Shown here: in pieces, positions 1-7,206 of the stretch
Position numbering within the stretch: the first letter of the stretch is position 1
How the letters are laid out: every line of letters begins with the position of its first letter
Assembly: GCA_964606665.1 (NCBI GenBank)
Contig: CAZSHS010000002.1
Location: 62,001-126,000 of the forward strand
Direction: 5' to 3'
From: Aved-18 sp964606665
GTDB taxonomy: Bacteria; Cyanobacteriota; Vampirovibrionia; Obscuribacterales; Obscuribacteraceae
DNA: 64,000 bases
The notes under the pieces: model-generated
What the model was told of the DNA's origin: nothing
What the model saw: only the letters and a program-made list of their open reading frames with translations
The model's database searches: none
Made by a program: the position numbers and the translations under genes

Positions 1-2
1 CG

Positions 3-365
3 CCACCCATCGGTCCGGCTCTTGGTCAGCACGGCGTCAACATCATGCAGTTCTGCAAAGAGTACAATGCCAAGACTCAAGACAGAGTTGGAACTATCAT
101 TCCAGTCGAAATCACCATCTTTGAAGATCGTAGTTTCGAATTCGTGCTCAAAACTCCACCTTGCTCTGAGCTCTTGAAAAAAGCTGCCAACATTGAGAAA
201 GGTTCTGCTGCTCCCAACAAAAACAAAGTTGGAAGCGTATCCAAAGCTAAAGTTACCGAAATCGCCAAAATCAAAATGCCCGACTTGAATGCAACAAGCC
301 TCGAGTCCGCAGAAAAAATGGTTCTTGGTACCGCCCGCAACATGGGCATCACCATCACTGAATAA
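3..365 (+). CDS. rplK: 50S ribosomal protein L11 (5' end cut by window)
   Basis: L11 binds the GTPase-associated region of 23S rRNA together with L10/L12 and is needed for factor-dependent GTP hydrolysis. The frame is open from base 3 and reads PPIGPALGQHGVNIM, the hallmark N-terminal L11 motif, then FCKEYNA. The C-terminal rRNA-binding domain follows, with TPPCSELLKKAANIEKGS and a closing helix in which Gly-Thr-Ala-Arg-Asn-Met-Gly is visible. About 120 codons are present and the family is about 141 residues, so roughly 20 residues lie upstream of the window. The frame stops 46 bases before rplA, the classical L11-L1 order, so the two are surely co-transcribed. Confidence 0.97.
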   Translation, partial: PPIGPALGQHGVNIMQFCKEYNAKTQDRVGTIIPVEITIFEDRSFEFVLKTPPCSELLKKAANIEKGSAAPNKNKVGSVSKAKVTEIAKIKMPDLNATSLESAEKMVLGTARNMGITITE

Positions 366-372
366 TAGAATA

Positions 373-400
373 CTGAATACGAATAACTGAATACGAATAA
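373..400 (+). repeat. 14-bp tandem duplication in the rplK-rplA spacer
   Basis: The 14-mer CTGAATACGAATAA occurs twice in perfect tandem, 373-386 and 387-400. It fills most of the short spacer and abuts the Shine-Dalgarno (AAAGGA, 399-404) of rplA. It is probably a slippage duplication that lengthens the spacer. No structure or known regulator site is evident. Confidence 0.8.
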
Positions 401-411
401 AGGATAGAACA

Positions 412-1134
412 ATGGCTAAGCCAACTAAAAGAGAACAAAGACTGCAAGAGTTCTACAAAAATAACCAGGGCTCATTTGAAGCAGCCCAAGCAGTCAAACT
501 TTTAAAGGAAGAAAAATCGGTCAAATTCGATCCAACCGTTGAGATTGCTTTTCGTCTTGGTATCAACCCCAAAATCAACGACCAGCAAATTCGCTCCACC
601 GTGAGCCTTCCTGGCGGAACCGGTAAAGAAGTACGCGTGGCAGTTGTTGCTAAAGGCGAAAAATTGACTGAAGCCAAAGAAGCAGGCGCTGATGTTTACG
701 GAGCCGAAGACCTGGTAGAAAAAATCGGTAACGGCTTTTTTGAATTCGACAAACTAGTTGCTACCCCAGACACAATGGCATTGCTCTCCAAAATGGGTAA
801 AGTACTCGGACCTAAAGGTTTGATGCCAAACCCCAAAGACGGCACAGTTACAACCGATTTGGCTAAAACCATCAGCGAATTGAAAGCCGGTAAAGTCGCT
901 TTTCGTTCAGAAAAGACAGGTGGATTGGTTCAAATGGCGATTGGCAAATTGAGCTTCTCAGACGATCGCATATTAATGAATCTAGCTGCTGTAATTGACC
1001 AAATCATCAAAATCAAACCATCCTCGGTCAAAGGTACTTACATCAAATCTGTATATATAAGTACCAGCATGGGACCAAGCATTAAGCTTGACTTGAACAC
1101 ACTTGGCTCAGTAAACAAAACAACCGCTGCTTAA
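412..1134 (+). CDS. rplA: 50S ribosomal protein L1
   Basis: L1 forms the mobile L1 stalk at the E-site and in many bacteria represses its own L11-L1 message. The 240-residue product has the usual two-domain layout: residues near 10-70 and 160-230 form domain I, and the central part is domain II. The signature GPKGLMPNPK is present, as is GGTGKEVRVAV. The start is an ATG preceded by AAAGGA 7 bases upstream. Length and motifs are fully normal. It follows rplK after a 46-base spacer that carries a 14-bp tandem repeat. Confidence 0.98.
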   Translation: MAKPTKREQRLQEFYKNNQGSFEAAQAVKLLKEEKSVKFDPTVEIAFRLGINPKINDQQIRSTVSLPGGTGKEVRVAVVAKGEKLTEAKEAGADVYGAEDLVEKIGNGFFEFDKLVATPDTMALLSKMGKVLGPKGLMPNPKDGTVTTDLAKTISELKAGKVAFRSEKTGGLVQMAIGKLSFSDDRILMNLAAVIDQIIKIKPSSVKGTYIKSVYISTSMGPSIKLDLNTLGSVNKTTAA

Positions 1135-1166
1135 GTCTAAAACTTAGACTTGGTCTTATCTAAGAC
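1133..1166. other. Two adjacent inverted repeats at the rplA / tadE-like convergence
   Basis: AAGTCTAA (1133-1140) pairs with TTAGACTT (1144-1151) around a 3-base loop. GTCTTA (1153-1158) pairs with TAAGAC (1161-1166). They overlap the stop codons of two convergent genes, so a transcription-end role for either strand is plausible. There is no T-tract, so this is not a textbook intrinsic terminator. Confidence 0.45.
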
Positions 1167-1645
1167 GCAGTATTTGGAGCAACAAAAGTAAACGGGTAGG
1201 TTTGAGCCGACCTGAAAGTCAAAGGCGCTCCACCACTGTAAACATAAGGCACAAGAAACGGGCGAATATCGACTGTAGTGCTCACTGTGACAGTACCACT
1301 CACGGTGCCGCCATAAGGATTCAGAGCGTTGCGATCGGCAATTACTGTGGTCGGATTAAATGTGGTTCCAGTCAGAGTGAAATTACTCAACATCGAGCTT
1401 CCCTGCTGGTTTGCCCGTGCAACTATTGCCTGAGCACGTTGATTGGCAGACACAGGATCTCCGCTTGAAGCAGCACGTGCAGCTTGTTTACATGTCTGGT
1501 CATTGACCTGAACGCCAATTACGATAACAGCTAAATCGAAAAATATAAGTATGATTGGAACCAGAACCAGAAGTCCAACGGTCAACTCAACTAGAGATTG
1601 CGCCGTTGCTTTTCTCCTGCCTGCTATATGCCTGTGCAAATACAT
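1160..1645 (-). CDS. TadE-like minor pseudopilin / pilus assembly protein
   Basis: This is a 161-residue protein with a short basic N-terminus (HIAGRRK) and then AQSLVELTVGLLVLVPIILIF, a single hydrophobic helix with the Glu near its start that marks TadE-type pseudopilins. A Thr/Val-rich extracytoplasmic part follows. TadE proteins belong to the Tad/Flp tight-adherence pilus, are processed by a TadV-type prepilin peptidase, and sit in the inner membrane or pilus base. GAGGGCGAGG lies directly before the ATG and supports the start. No other tad genes are in the window. It runs convergently into rplA. The family call rests on the N-terminal helix pattern only. Confidence 0.68.
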   Translation of the reverse strand: MYLHRHIAGRRKATAQSLVELTVGLLVLVPIILIFFDLAVIVIGVQVNDQTCKQAARAASSGDPVSANQRAQAIVARANQQGSSMLSNFTLTGTTFNPTTVIADRNALNPYGGTVSGTVTVSTTVDIRPFLVPYVYSGGAPLTFRSAQTYPFTFVAPNTAS

Positions 1646-1729
1646 CCTCGCCCTCGCCCAATGATAAGTTGCGACCTTCCAAAGCCGAATATTCCACGGG
1701 TCCCCTATGATCTAACTATACACCCTAGC

Positions 1730-1746
1730 TTTATGATCCGGGCTTT
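1730..1746 (+). promoter_or_regulatory. 17-bp element shared with the hpf upstream region
   Basis: TTTATGATCCGGGCTTT lies about 60 bases before the J-protein start. A near copy with one extra G, TTTATGATCCGGGGCTTT, lies at 52814-52831 just before hpf. The core contains TATGAT, which could serve as a -10 box, but no convincing -35 is seen in either place. Function is unknown. It could be a shared stress-responsive promoter or operator. Confidence 0.35.
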
Positions 1747-1806
1747 CGTGGGATAATGACCTAGTAGTTTTCTGGATTGCGCAAAGGTCAAAAAGGTACT
1801 CCTCAG

Positions 1807-2781
1807 TTGAAATTTAAAGATTACTATCAGACGTTAGGAGTGACAAGAAGCGCCACCCAACAGGAAATCAAGTCTTCTTATCGCAAACTTGCGCGCAAAC
1901 ATCACCCTGATGCCAACAAAGGCGACAAAGCATCAGAGGAAAAATTCAAAGAAATTTCTGAAGCATACGAAGTTTTAAAAGATCCAGAAAAGCGCAAGCG
2001 CTACGACATGCTTGGCTCCAACTGGAAAGCAGGCGCTGACTTCAAGCCTGGAGCGGAAGGCGGATTTGGCGGATTCGATTTTGATTTTAGCAACTTTCAA
2101 AAAGGTGCTAGTGGCTCAGGTGGTGGTGGCGGATTCTCCGACTTTTTTGAAGCACTTTTTGGACAAGCAGGCGGACCATTTGGTGGCGCTCAAGGTGCTG
2201 GTTCGCGCTTTGGAACACGTCAAGCAAGACCGCATACTGCCAATGCTGGCCGCGCAGGTCTTCGTCCGCATGAGCAGCAAGCAGATATCGAATTAACTGT
2301 TGAAGAACTCGCTCGTGGCGCACAACGAACTTTGAAAGTTACTCCTCAAGGCGAAAAAGGCAAAACTATTGAAGTCAAAATTCCCAAAGGAGTGCGTGCT
2401 GGATCTAAAATTCGCATAGCCGGACAAGGTGCCATGACACCTACTGGACGTGGCGATTTAATTTTGCGGATTAAAGTCAAAGCACACAAAGACTTCACCA
2501 TAGATGGTGACAATCTCATTTGCGAAGTCACTCTAAAGCCTGGCGTGGCTGTCTCTGGAGGTCAAGCTTCGGTGCCGACTCTTGATGGTCCTGTCAAAAT
2601 AAAAATTCCGGCTCTGACACAATCGGGTCGCACCTTGCGTTTAAAAGGTCGCGGTTTGCCTATACTGAAACAGACTACTACAGGCGATTTGCTTGTAAAA
2701 GTCAAAATCACTGTGCCAGATAATCCATCTGAAAAAGAAAAAGAGCTCTATGCAAAATTGGCAGAAATAGAGCAGCAATAA
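1807..2781 (+). CDS. cbpA: CbpA-type J-domain co-chaperone (DnaJ class without zinc finger)
   Basis: It stimulates the ATPase of DnaK-type Hsp70 and delivers clients. From the TTG at 1807 the protein starts MKFKDYYQTLGV, the standard J-domain opening, with HPD at residues 33-35. A Gly/Phe-rich linker follows at about 75-130, then two C-terminal beta-barrel client-binding domains. The CxxCxGxG zinc repeats of true DnaJ are absent, hence CbpA or class-B type. An upstream TTG at 1777 would add ten residues (ending KGTPQ) without homology. AAGG at 1793-1796 fits the 1807 start better. It has its own promoter region with the 1730 element and converges on the FKBP gene with only 3 bases between the stops. 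Confidence 0.88.
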   Translation: MKFKDYYQTLGVTRSATQQEIKSSYRKLARKHHPDANKGDKASEEKFKEISEAYEVLKDPEKRKRYDMLGSNWKAGADFKPGAEGGFGGFDFDFSNFQKGASGSGGGGGFSDFFEALFGQAGGPFGGAQGAGSRFGTRQARPHTANAGRAGLRPHEQQADIELTVEELARGAQRTLKVTPQGEKGKTIEVKIPKGVRAGSKIRIAGQGAMTPTGRGDLILRIKVKAHKDFTIDGDNLICEVTLKPGVAVSGGQASVPTLDGPVKIKIPALTQSGRTLRLKGRGLPILKQTTTGDLLVKVKITVPDNPSEKEKELYAKLAEIEQQ

Positions 2782-2784
2782 TCT

Positions 2785-3558
2785 CTATGGATGGTCAAAT
2801 TTCCAATTCTTCGGATCCATACCTGAAGTATCAAGTCCTTCCTTTTCATATTCTTTTTTGAAGAATTCATCAGATGCAGCTTGAGTTTCGTTTGGATCTT
2901 CTCTAGGCGGAGAAGACTCATAGTTTTGGTCAACGCTCAATAAACGAAGCATCATGGTCATCTTATTGAGCTTTGGAACGTTCTTTTTGCCTAGCTTTCC
3001 AATACAAAACTTACCTGGAACAACAACTTTGCGCACTCCTCCAACTTGCATATTCAACAGTCCCCCTTGCAGTCCTGCCATCACCTGGTGATCTCCAAGA
3101 GTGAAAACAAGCGGCATTCCGCGATCGACAGAACTGTCAAAAATACTTCCGTCTGAGTTATACGCAATATAATGCACAAGCACTGTCGCTCTGAGATTGG
3201 GTGCCATGCCGTATCCGACCAGAATGTCTCTGTACAAAATGCCGTTGGGCATTCGTTGCATTTTGGTCTCTTCCTGGGGATTTTCTTGTCCTTGCGTTTT
3301 CCATTTGGGACCAAATTGCAATGCAAGCATAGGAGCTGGTCTTACAAAATATTTGCCTGTATCGGGATCGGTATCATTTGTCGTGCGCTCTTGCAGCGGA
3401 GCAGTTACGCTCGAGGTTCCATCGGGAGTCGTGATGGGGACAACTTCTTCTGTTTTCTCTTGATTCCAGCACGCAGTCAAAAGCCCCAAAGCAAATCCAG
3501 TGACAATGGCTTTAGAAGCCATTCTTCTTATCTGAGACGAGTTCCGATAATAGTTCAT
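2785..3558 (-). CDS. FKBP-type peptidyl-prolyl isomerase, probable lipoprotein
   Basis: It catalyses cis-trans isomerisation of Xaa-Pro bonds in exported proteins. The C-terminal half reads as an FKBP domain: MPNGILYRDILVGYG, VHYIAYNSDGSIFDSS, PLVFTLGDHQVMAGLQGGLL and MQVGGVRKVVVPGKFC are family blocks in the right order. Near the N-terminus, IVTGFALGLLTAC is a lipoprotein signal peptide with lipobox LTAC, so the product is probably anchored outside the cytoplasmic membrane. An acidic tail follows the domain. The chosen ATG gives a 16-residue leader before MASK. The internal ATG at 3522 gives a tighter signal peptide and is equally possible. A further upstream GTG-type start at 3633 is unlikely. 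Confidence 0.88.
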   Translation of the reverse strand: MNYYRNSSQIRRMASKAIVTGFALGLLTACWNQEKTEEVVPITTPDGTSSVTAPLQERTTNDTDPDTGKYFVRPAPMLALQFGPKWKTQGQENPQEETKMQRMPNGILYRDILVGYGMAPNLRATVLVHYIAYNSDGSIFDSSVDRGMPLVFTLGDHQVMAGLQGGLLNMQVGGVRKVVVPGKFCIGKLGKKNVPKLNKMTMMLRLLSVDQNYESSPPREDPNETQAASDEFFKKEYEKEGLDTSGMDPKNWKFDHP

Positions 3559-3649
3559 GGTTAGGTTGGGCTGGGCAAAGGCATAAAGAGTGAAGTCGAA
3601 AACATAACTTTGATTATATTGAAATGTCCCCAAAATGCACTATTTTAAT

Positions 3650-3702
3650 CTACACTTGACAGGCGGGTACCAAAAGTTCACAAATGGGACCTACACTTGA
3701 CA
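3650..3702 (+). promoter_or_regulatory. 12-bp direct repeats upstream of the membrane-protein operon
   Basis: CTACACTTGACA occurs at 3650-3661 and 3691-3702, 41 bp apart, in the divergent spacer between the FKBP gene and the operon starting at 3828. Each ends in TTGACA, a perfect -35 hexamer, yet no acceptable -10 follows either at 16-18 bp. About four helical turns of spacing would suit paired activator sites, or these may be -35 boxes with poor -10s. Confidence 0.35.
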
Positions 3703-3827
3703 TGTCGCCATCAAGCAGGGTCTTGGTTCTCCCTCCAGCCCGCCCTTTTCATTCCAAGACCCTTTTACTAGACAACAATGGCCAATTTCGCGAAATTGCT
3801 GAACGACGGTTCGGCGTTGAGGTCATA

Positions 3828-5525
3828 ATGCGTTTCACCGTAAGGTCAAGTCATGTTTTTTGCTATTTATTAGCAACTATCATGATTTGGCTTTCTTGCT
3901 GTGCGCCTGGAGAAGCGCATAGATTCAAGAAAATGCTGGCAGACACAAATATGTTTCACGCTACAAAGCGTCAAGCGAAGTCTCAAGGTAAGCAAGCTGA
4001 AAACATTGCTGGCGGTCCAAGTCTTTCGGCATATAAAGATGTAGAAAAGGCAAACACCCAGTTTCCCCCTTATATAGTCATGTCCAAGCCTGGTGGCGAG
4101 AGAGTTCCTCGCACTCATATCATGATTGTGGCCACTCCCATCAATCAGAATATGCATTACAAAGATGGGCAGTCCAAGCCTGATCAAAAAGTTGGTGGAA
4201 AAAAGAACGCGCCGTGGTTTCAGCACAATCCACCCGATGCTGGACTTTATGGACACAAAAAGCTCAGTGACATGTTTCGAAAGTGGGATCCAAAAATAGG
4301 AAAATGGATTGCTGATAGCAAAATTGCAGAAAATTTAAAAGACGCATTAAATCCCGACGATGCCACCACTGGTGATAAGACTCCTCAGTCGGACATGCCT
4401 ACAAAGGCAAAAGTAAAACAGCACGAAAATAATATGAAGCAAAACCCTCAGCCGAGCAATCAGAAGGGTCAAAATCAGCAACAAGGACAAATGCAAGGCG
4501 CGTCGGAAGCTTGTGCAGACGCGTTTGATCCATGCTGGGAAGCAATGCTTGAGCTGCATATGGATTATTTGATTAACGTTGCCAACGAAAATGCAGGACA
4601 ACCATGTGGCGGCAGAGAAGCTGTGAAGGTCCATGAAAACGCCGTTTGGATGGTCATGCAAATGTATAAACGAGTCTATATAAATATTGGCTTGCTTTTA
4701 CTGCTACCAGGCGCGGTGCTTACTCAAGTTAAAGGAATTGTCAGTTCCGGAATTCTGCAATCTAGAAACGATGAAGATGCTGTCTCACCTTTTGTAGGAA
4801 TCTTGAGAGGGATGATCGCACTTTTTCTCATTCCGTGCACCCAGCTTATTGTTAGTTACACAGTAGACATTGGCAATTCAATGAATTACGAAGTGAAGCG
4901 TCATATCTCTGTAGGAGTAATTACCGATTGGGCTGACGAGCAAGTCTTTAGGGCTCCAGAAGAAAATAAAGAAGAACAAATCAAAGCTCCTACAAAAAAA
5001 ACACAAGGAAAAATGACTGAAGGCTCCGAAAAGGATTCAGGAGTAGAAGCGCAGTCTTTGGCTACAATAATGCTCCAACTCATGGCTAATTTGGCAGGTA
5101 TGTCGGCTGCGTTTGGATTAGTTATGATGTGCGCTTTTCAAATAACCATGATGTGTTATCTCATGCTCCTGGGACCAATCGCCGCAGCGTTTTATGCCTG
5201 GCCAGCTACTGTTGGACAGCTATTCATGAGAGTCTTTGCTATCTGGTTAGATGCGGTAGTAAACGTAGGATTGTGGCGATTTTTGTGGTGCGTAGTTTTA
5301 TTGGCAGCACAAACAAGAATCGAATGGCTATCTGAGATGGGCCAATACAATCCATTTTGTGAATGGGAATTGATTATGTTTATCGCCTTCGTCACCATTC
5401 TCTCTTACGTTCCTTTTAATCCTTTTGATTTTAAGCCCGGGGAAATGGTTGCTCAAATTATGCAAAAGGCAGAACAAGCAGTAAATGAATCTGCTCAAGA
5501 TGCCAAGAAAAAAGGAGGCAAATAA
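3828..5525 (+). CDS. Type A paralog 1: secreted-arm polytopic membrane protein, VirB6/TrbL-like
   Basis: The product is 565 residues. The ATG at 3828 has GAGG (3819-3822) at good distance and opens a signal peptide (LLATIMIWLSCCAPGEA). An upstream ATG at 3684 would add 48 residues without signal features. Residues about 60-130 form a domain shared with the next gene (FPPYI, GERVPRTHIM, HYKDGQ). A Gln/Lys-rich linker follows, then from about residue 280 some six membrane segments, including GLLLLLPGAVLTQ, the helix block ending in LGPIAAAFYAWP, and a terminal VPFNPFDF. The hydrophobic core with a mid-membrane Gly-Pro followed by an aromatic-rich helix resembles VirB6/TrbL, the polytopic inner-membrane subunit of type IV secretion systems. 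That is inference from pattern, not a proven family hit. It is the first gene of a four-paralog operon. Confidence 0.6.
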   Translation: MRFTVRSSHVFCYLLATIMIWLSCCAPGEAHRFKKMLADTNMFHATKRQAKSQGKQAENIAGGPSLSAYKDVEKANTQFPPYIVMSKPGGERVPRTHIMIVATPINQNMHYKDGQSKPDQKVGGKKNAPWFQHNPPDAGLYGHKKLSDMFRKWDPKIGKWIADSKIAENLKDALNPDDATTGDKTPQSDMPTKAKVKQHENNMKQNPQPSNQKGQNQQQGQMQGASEACADAFDPCWEAMLELHMDYLINVANENAGQPCGGREAVKVHENAVWMVMQMYKRVYINIGLLLLLPGAVLTQVKGIVSSGILQSRNDEDAVSPFVGILRGMIALFLIPCTQLIVSYTVDIGNSMNYEVKRHISVGVITDWADEQVFRAPEENKEEQIKAPTKKTQGKMTEGSEKDSGVEAQSLATIMLQLMANLAGMSAAFGLVMMCAFQITMMCYLMLLGPIAAAFYAWPATVGQLFMRVFAIWLDAVVNVGLWRFLWCVVLLAAQTRIEWLSEMGQYNPFCEWELIMFIAFVTILSYVPFNPFDFKPGEMVAQIMQKAEQAVNESAQDAKKKGGK

Positions 5526-5526
5526 T

Positions 5527-7206
5527 ATGAATAAATTTGCTCTTCTTGCCCTTGGTCTTTTTGGCATATTGATATTTGCTTGCACACACGCTGATGCAAG
5601 AGGTTACAGGGTCGACCCTCAAGGATTAACCAACTTGCATGGTGCTACAAAATTCCATGGCAAAACTTGTGGAGGAGGGCGTCAAAGCATTTTGGGTGGA
5701 CCAAATAGCATGAGCACTTTCCAAGACGTAGAGAAGGCTGGCACATCTTTCCCACCTTATATTATTCAATCTAAAAACCAGGGCGAGCGCATTCCGCGCG
5801 TGCACATAATGTTTGTAGCTACTCCCCAGAACCAGAATCAACATTATAAAGATGGACAACCCAAACCCACTCCCAAACAGGGTGGTAAACAGCAACAAAA
5901 ATATCACACTAAAAAAACTGCAGACAAAATGAGAGATGGATATGTCTGCGGACCGGATTGTTTCCGCGAACACGACCCCAAAATGGCAATGGTTAAATGT
6001 CCATCAAAACAAGAAGAAAAATGTAAACAAGAAAATCATAACACTGACGATAAACTGTCTGGTCCCACTCAGGCGCAGGGATCGATTTTACAGGGTATGC
6101 GTCCTGTACAACAAAAAGCCGATCGTGATTCATCACCCCAGCCTAATTTTGAAAAAGGCAAAAATGGTATGCGTGGCGGTGCTCAAGGTGCTGGCGAAGC
6201 TTTTGGTGATGCATTCAATCCTGCATGGGAATCGATGCTTGAATTGCATATGAGCCATCTTTTGAACGTGGCTAACGAAGGAGCTGGACAACCTTGCAGC
6301 GCGAAAGACCCAGTGAAGGTTCATGAAAACGCCATCTGGATGGTTATGCAAATGTATAAAAGAGTCTATCTACAGATAGCCTTGCTTTTAATCTTGCCTG
6401 GAGCTGTTCTTTCTCAAATGAAGGGTCTTGTAAGTTCGGGTATTTTGCAATCACAAAATGACGAAGATACGGTCTCACCTTTTGTAGGTATTCAAAAGTC
6501 ATTAGTAGCAATTTTCCTCATTCCTGCAACTCAGCTCATCGTTAGCTACGCAGTCGACATAGGCAATTCAATGACTTATGAAGTCAAACGACACATAAAC
6601 GAACAACTTATATACGAATGGGCTGATGAACAGGTCTTCAGAGCACCTGAAGCCAACAAAAAAGAACAGATTATGCACCCAAGTATGTTTAAGGTGTTAG
6701 GTAAACTCTCAGAAGGATCTGAAAAAGATTCAGGTGTTGAACCACAGTCTGAAGCTACAGTCATGCTTCAAACACTAGTAAATCTTTCCGCTATGTCTGC
6801 GGCATTTGGACTAGTTATGCTTTCGGCTTTTCAAATTACGATGATGTGTTATTTATTTTTATTTGGTCCAATAGCTGCTGCATTCTTTGCATGGCCTACT
6901 GCTGTAGGTTCACTATTCAGTCGCATCTTTGCAGTATGGGTGGACGGTGTGATAAACGTTGGATTGTGGAGATTTTGGTGGAGTACAGTTCTGCTTGCAG
7001 CTCAAACGCGAATAGAATGGTTACAAGAAATTGGTCAATACAATCCTTACTGCGAATGGGAAATGATAATCTTCGTCGCGTTTATCGTGATCCTGATGTA
7101 TGTACCATTTAACCCGTTTGATTTCAAAGCTGGTGAAATGGTTTCACAAATTATGTCCAAGTCAGAAATGGCAGTGAGCGAAGCTACGCAAAAGGGAGCT
7201 AAATAA
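5527..7206 (+). CDS. Type A paralog 2: secreted-arm polytopic membrane protein, VirB6/TrbL-like
   Basis: The product is 559 residues and the start lies one base after the stop of paralog 1. GGAGG at 5514-5518 fixes the ATG at 5527, giving signal peptide MNKFALLALGLFGILIFAC...ADA. The soluble N-terminal domain (FPPYI, GERIPRVHIM, HYKDGQ) and the membrane core (residues ~278-529; ILPGAVLSQ, FGPIAAAFFAWP, VPFNPFDF) align throughout with paralog 1. The linker differs and has extra cysteines (YVCGPDCF). The Cys in GAGQPC before VKVHENA is conserved in both type A proteins. Adjacent duplication followed by divergence is the simplest history. The role is unknown. If the VirB6-like core is right, it is an inner-membrane channel component. 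Confidence 0.6.
   Translation: MNKFALLALGLFGILIFACTHADARGYRVDPQGLTNLHGATKFHGKTCGGGRQSILGGPNSMSTFQDVEKAGTSFPPYIIQSKNQGERIPRVHIMFVATPQNQNQHYKDGQPKPTPKQGGKQQQKYHTKKTADKMRDGYVCGPDCFREHDPKMAMVKCPSKQEEKCKQENHNTDDKLSGPTQAQGSILQGMRPVQQKADRDSSPQPNFEKGKNGMRGGAQGAGEAFGDAFNPAWESMLELHMSHLLNVANEGAGQPCSAKDPVKVHENAIWMVMQMYKRVYLQIALLLILPGAVLSQMKGLVSSGILQSQNDEDTVSPFVGIQKSLVAIFLIPATQLIVSYAVDIGNSMTYEVKRHINEQLIYEWADEQVFRAPEANKKEQIMHPSMFKVLGKLSEGSEKDSGVEPQSEATVMLQTLVNLSAMSAAFGLVMLSAFQITMMCYLFLFGPIAAAFFAWPTAVGSLFSRIFAVWVDGVINVGLWRFWWSTVLLAAQTRIEWLQEIGQYNPYCEWEMIIFVAFIVILMYVPFNPFDFKAGEMVSQIMSKSEMAVSEATQKGAK

Noticed and set aside
77..412. 111-codon minus-strand frame
   Set aside because: It is antisense to rplK and the spacer; no support for coding.
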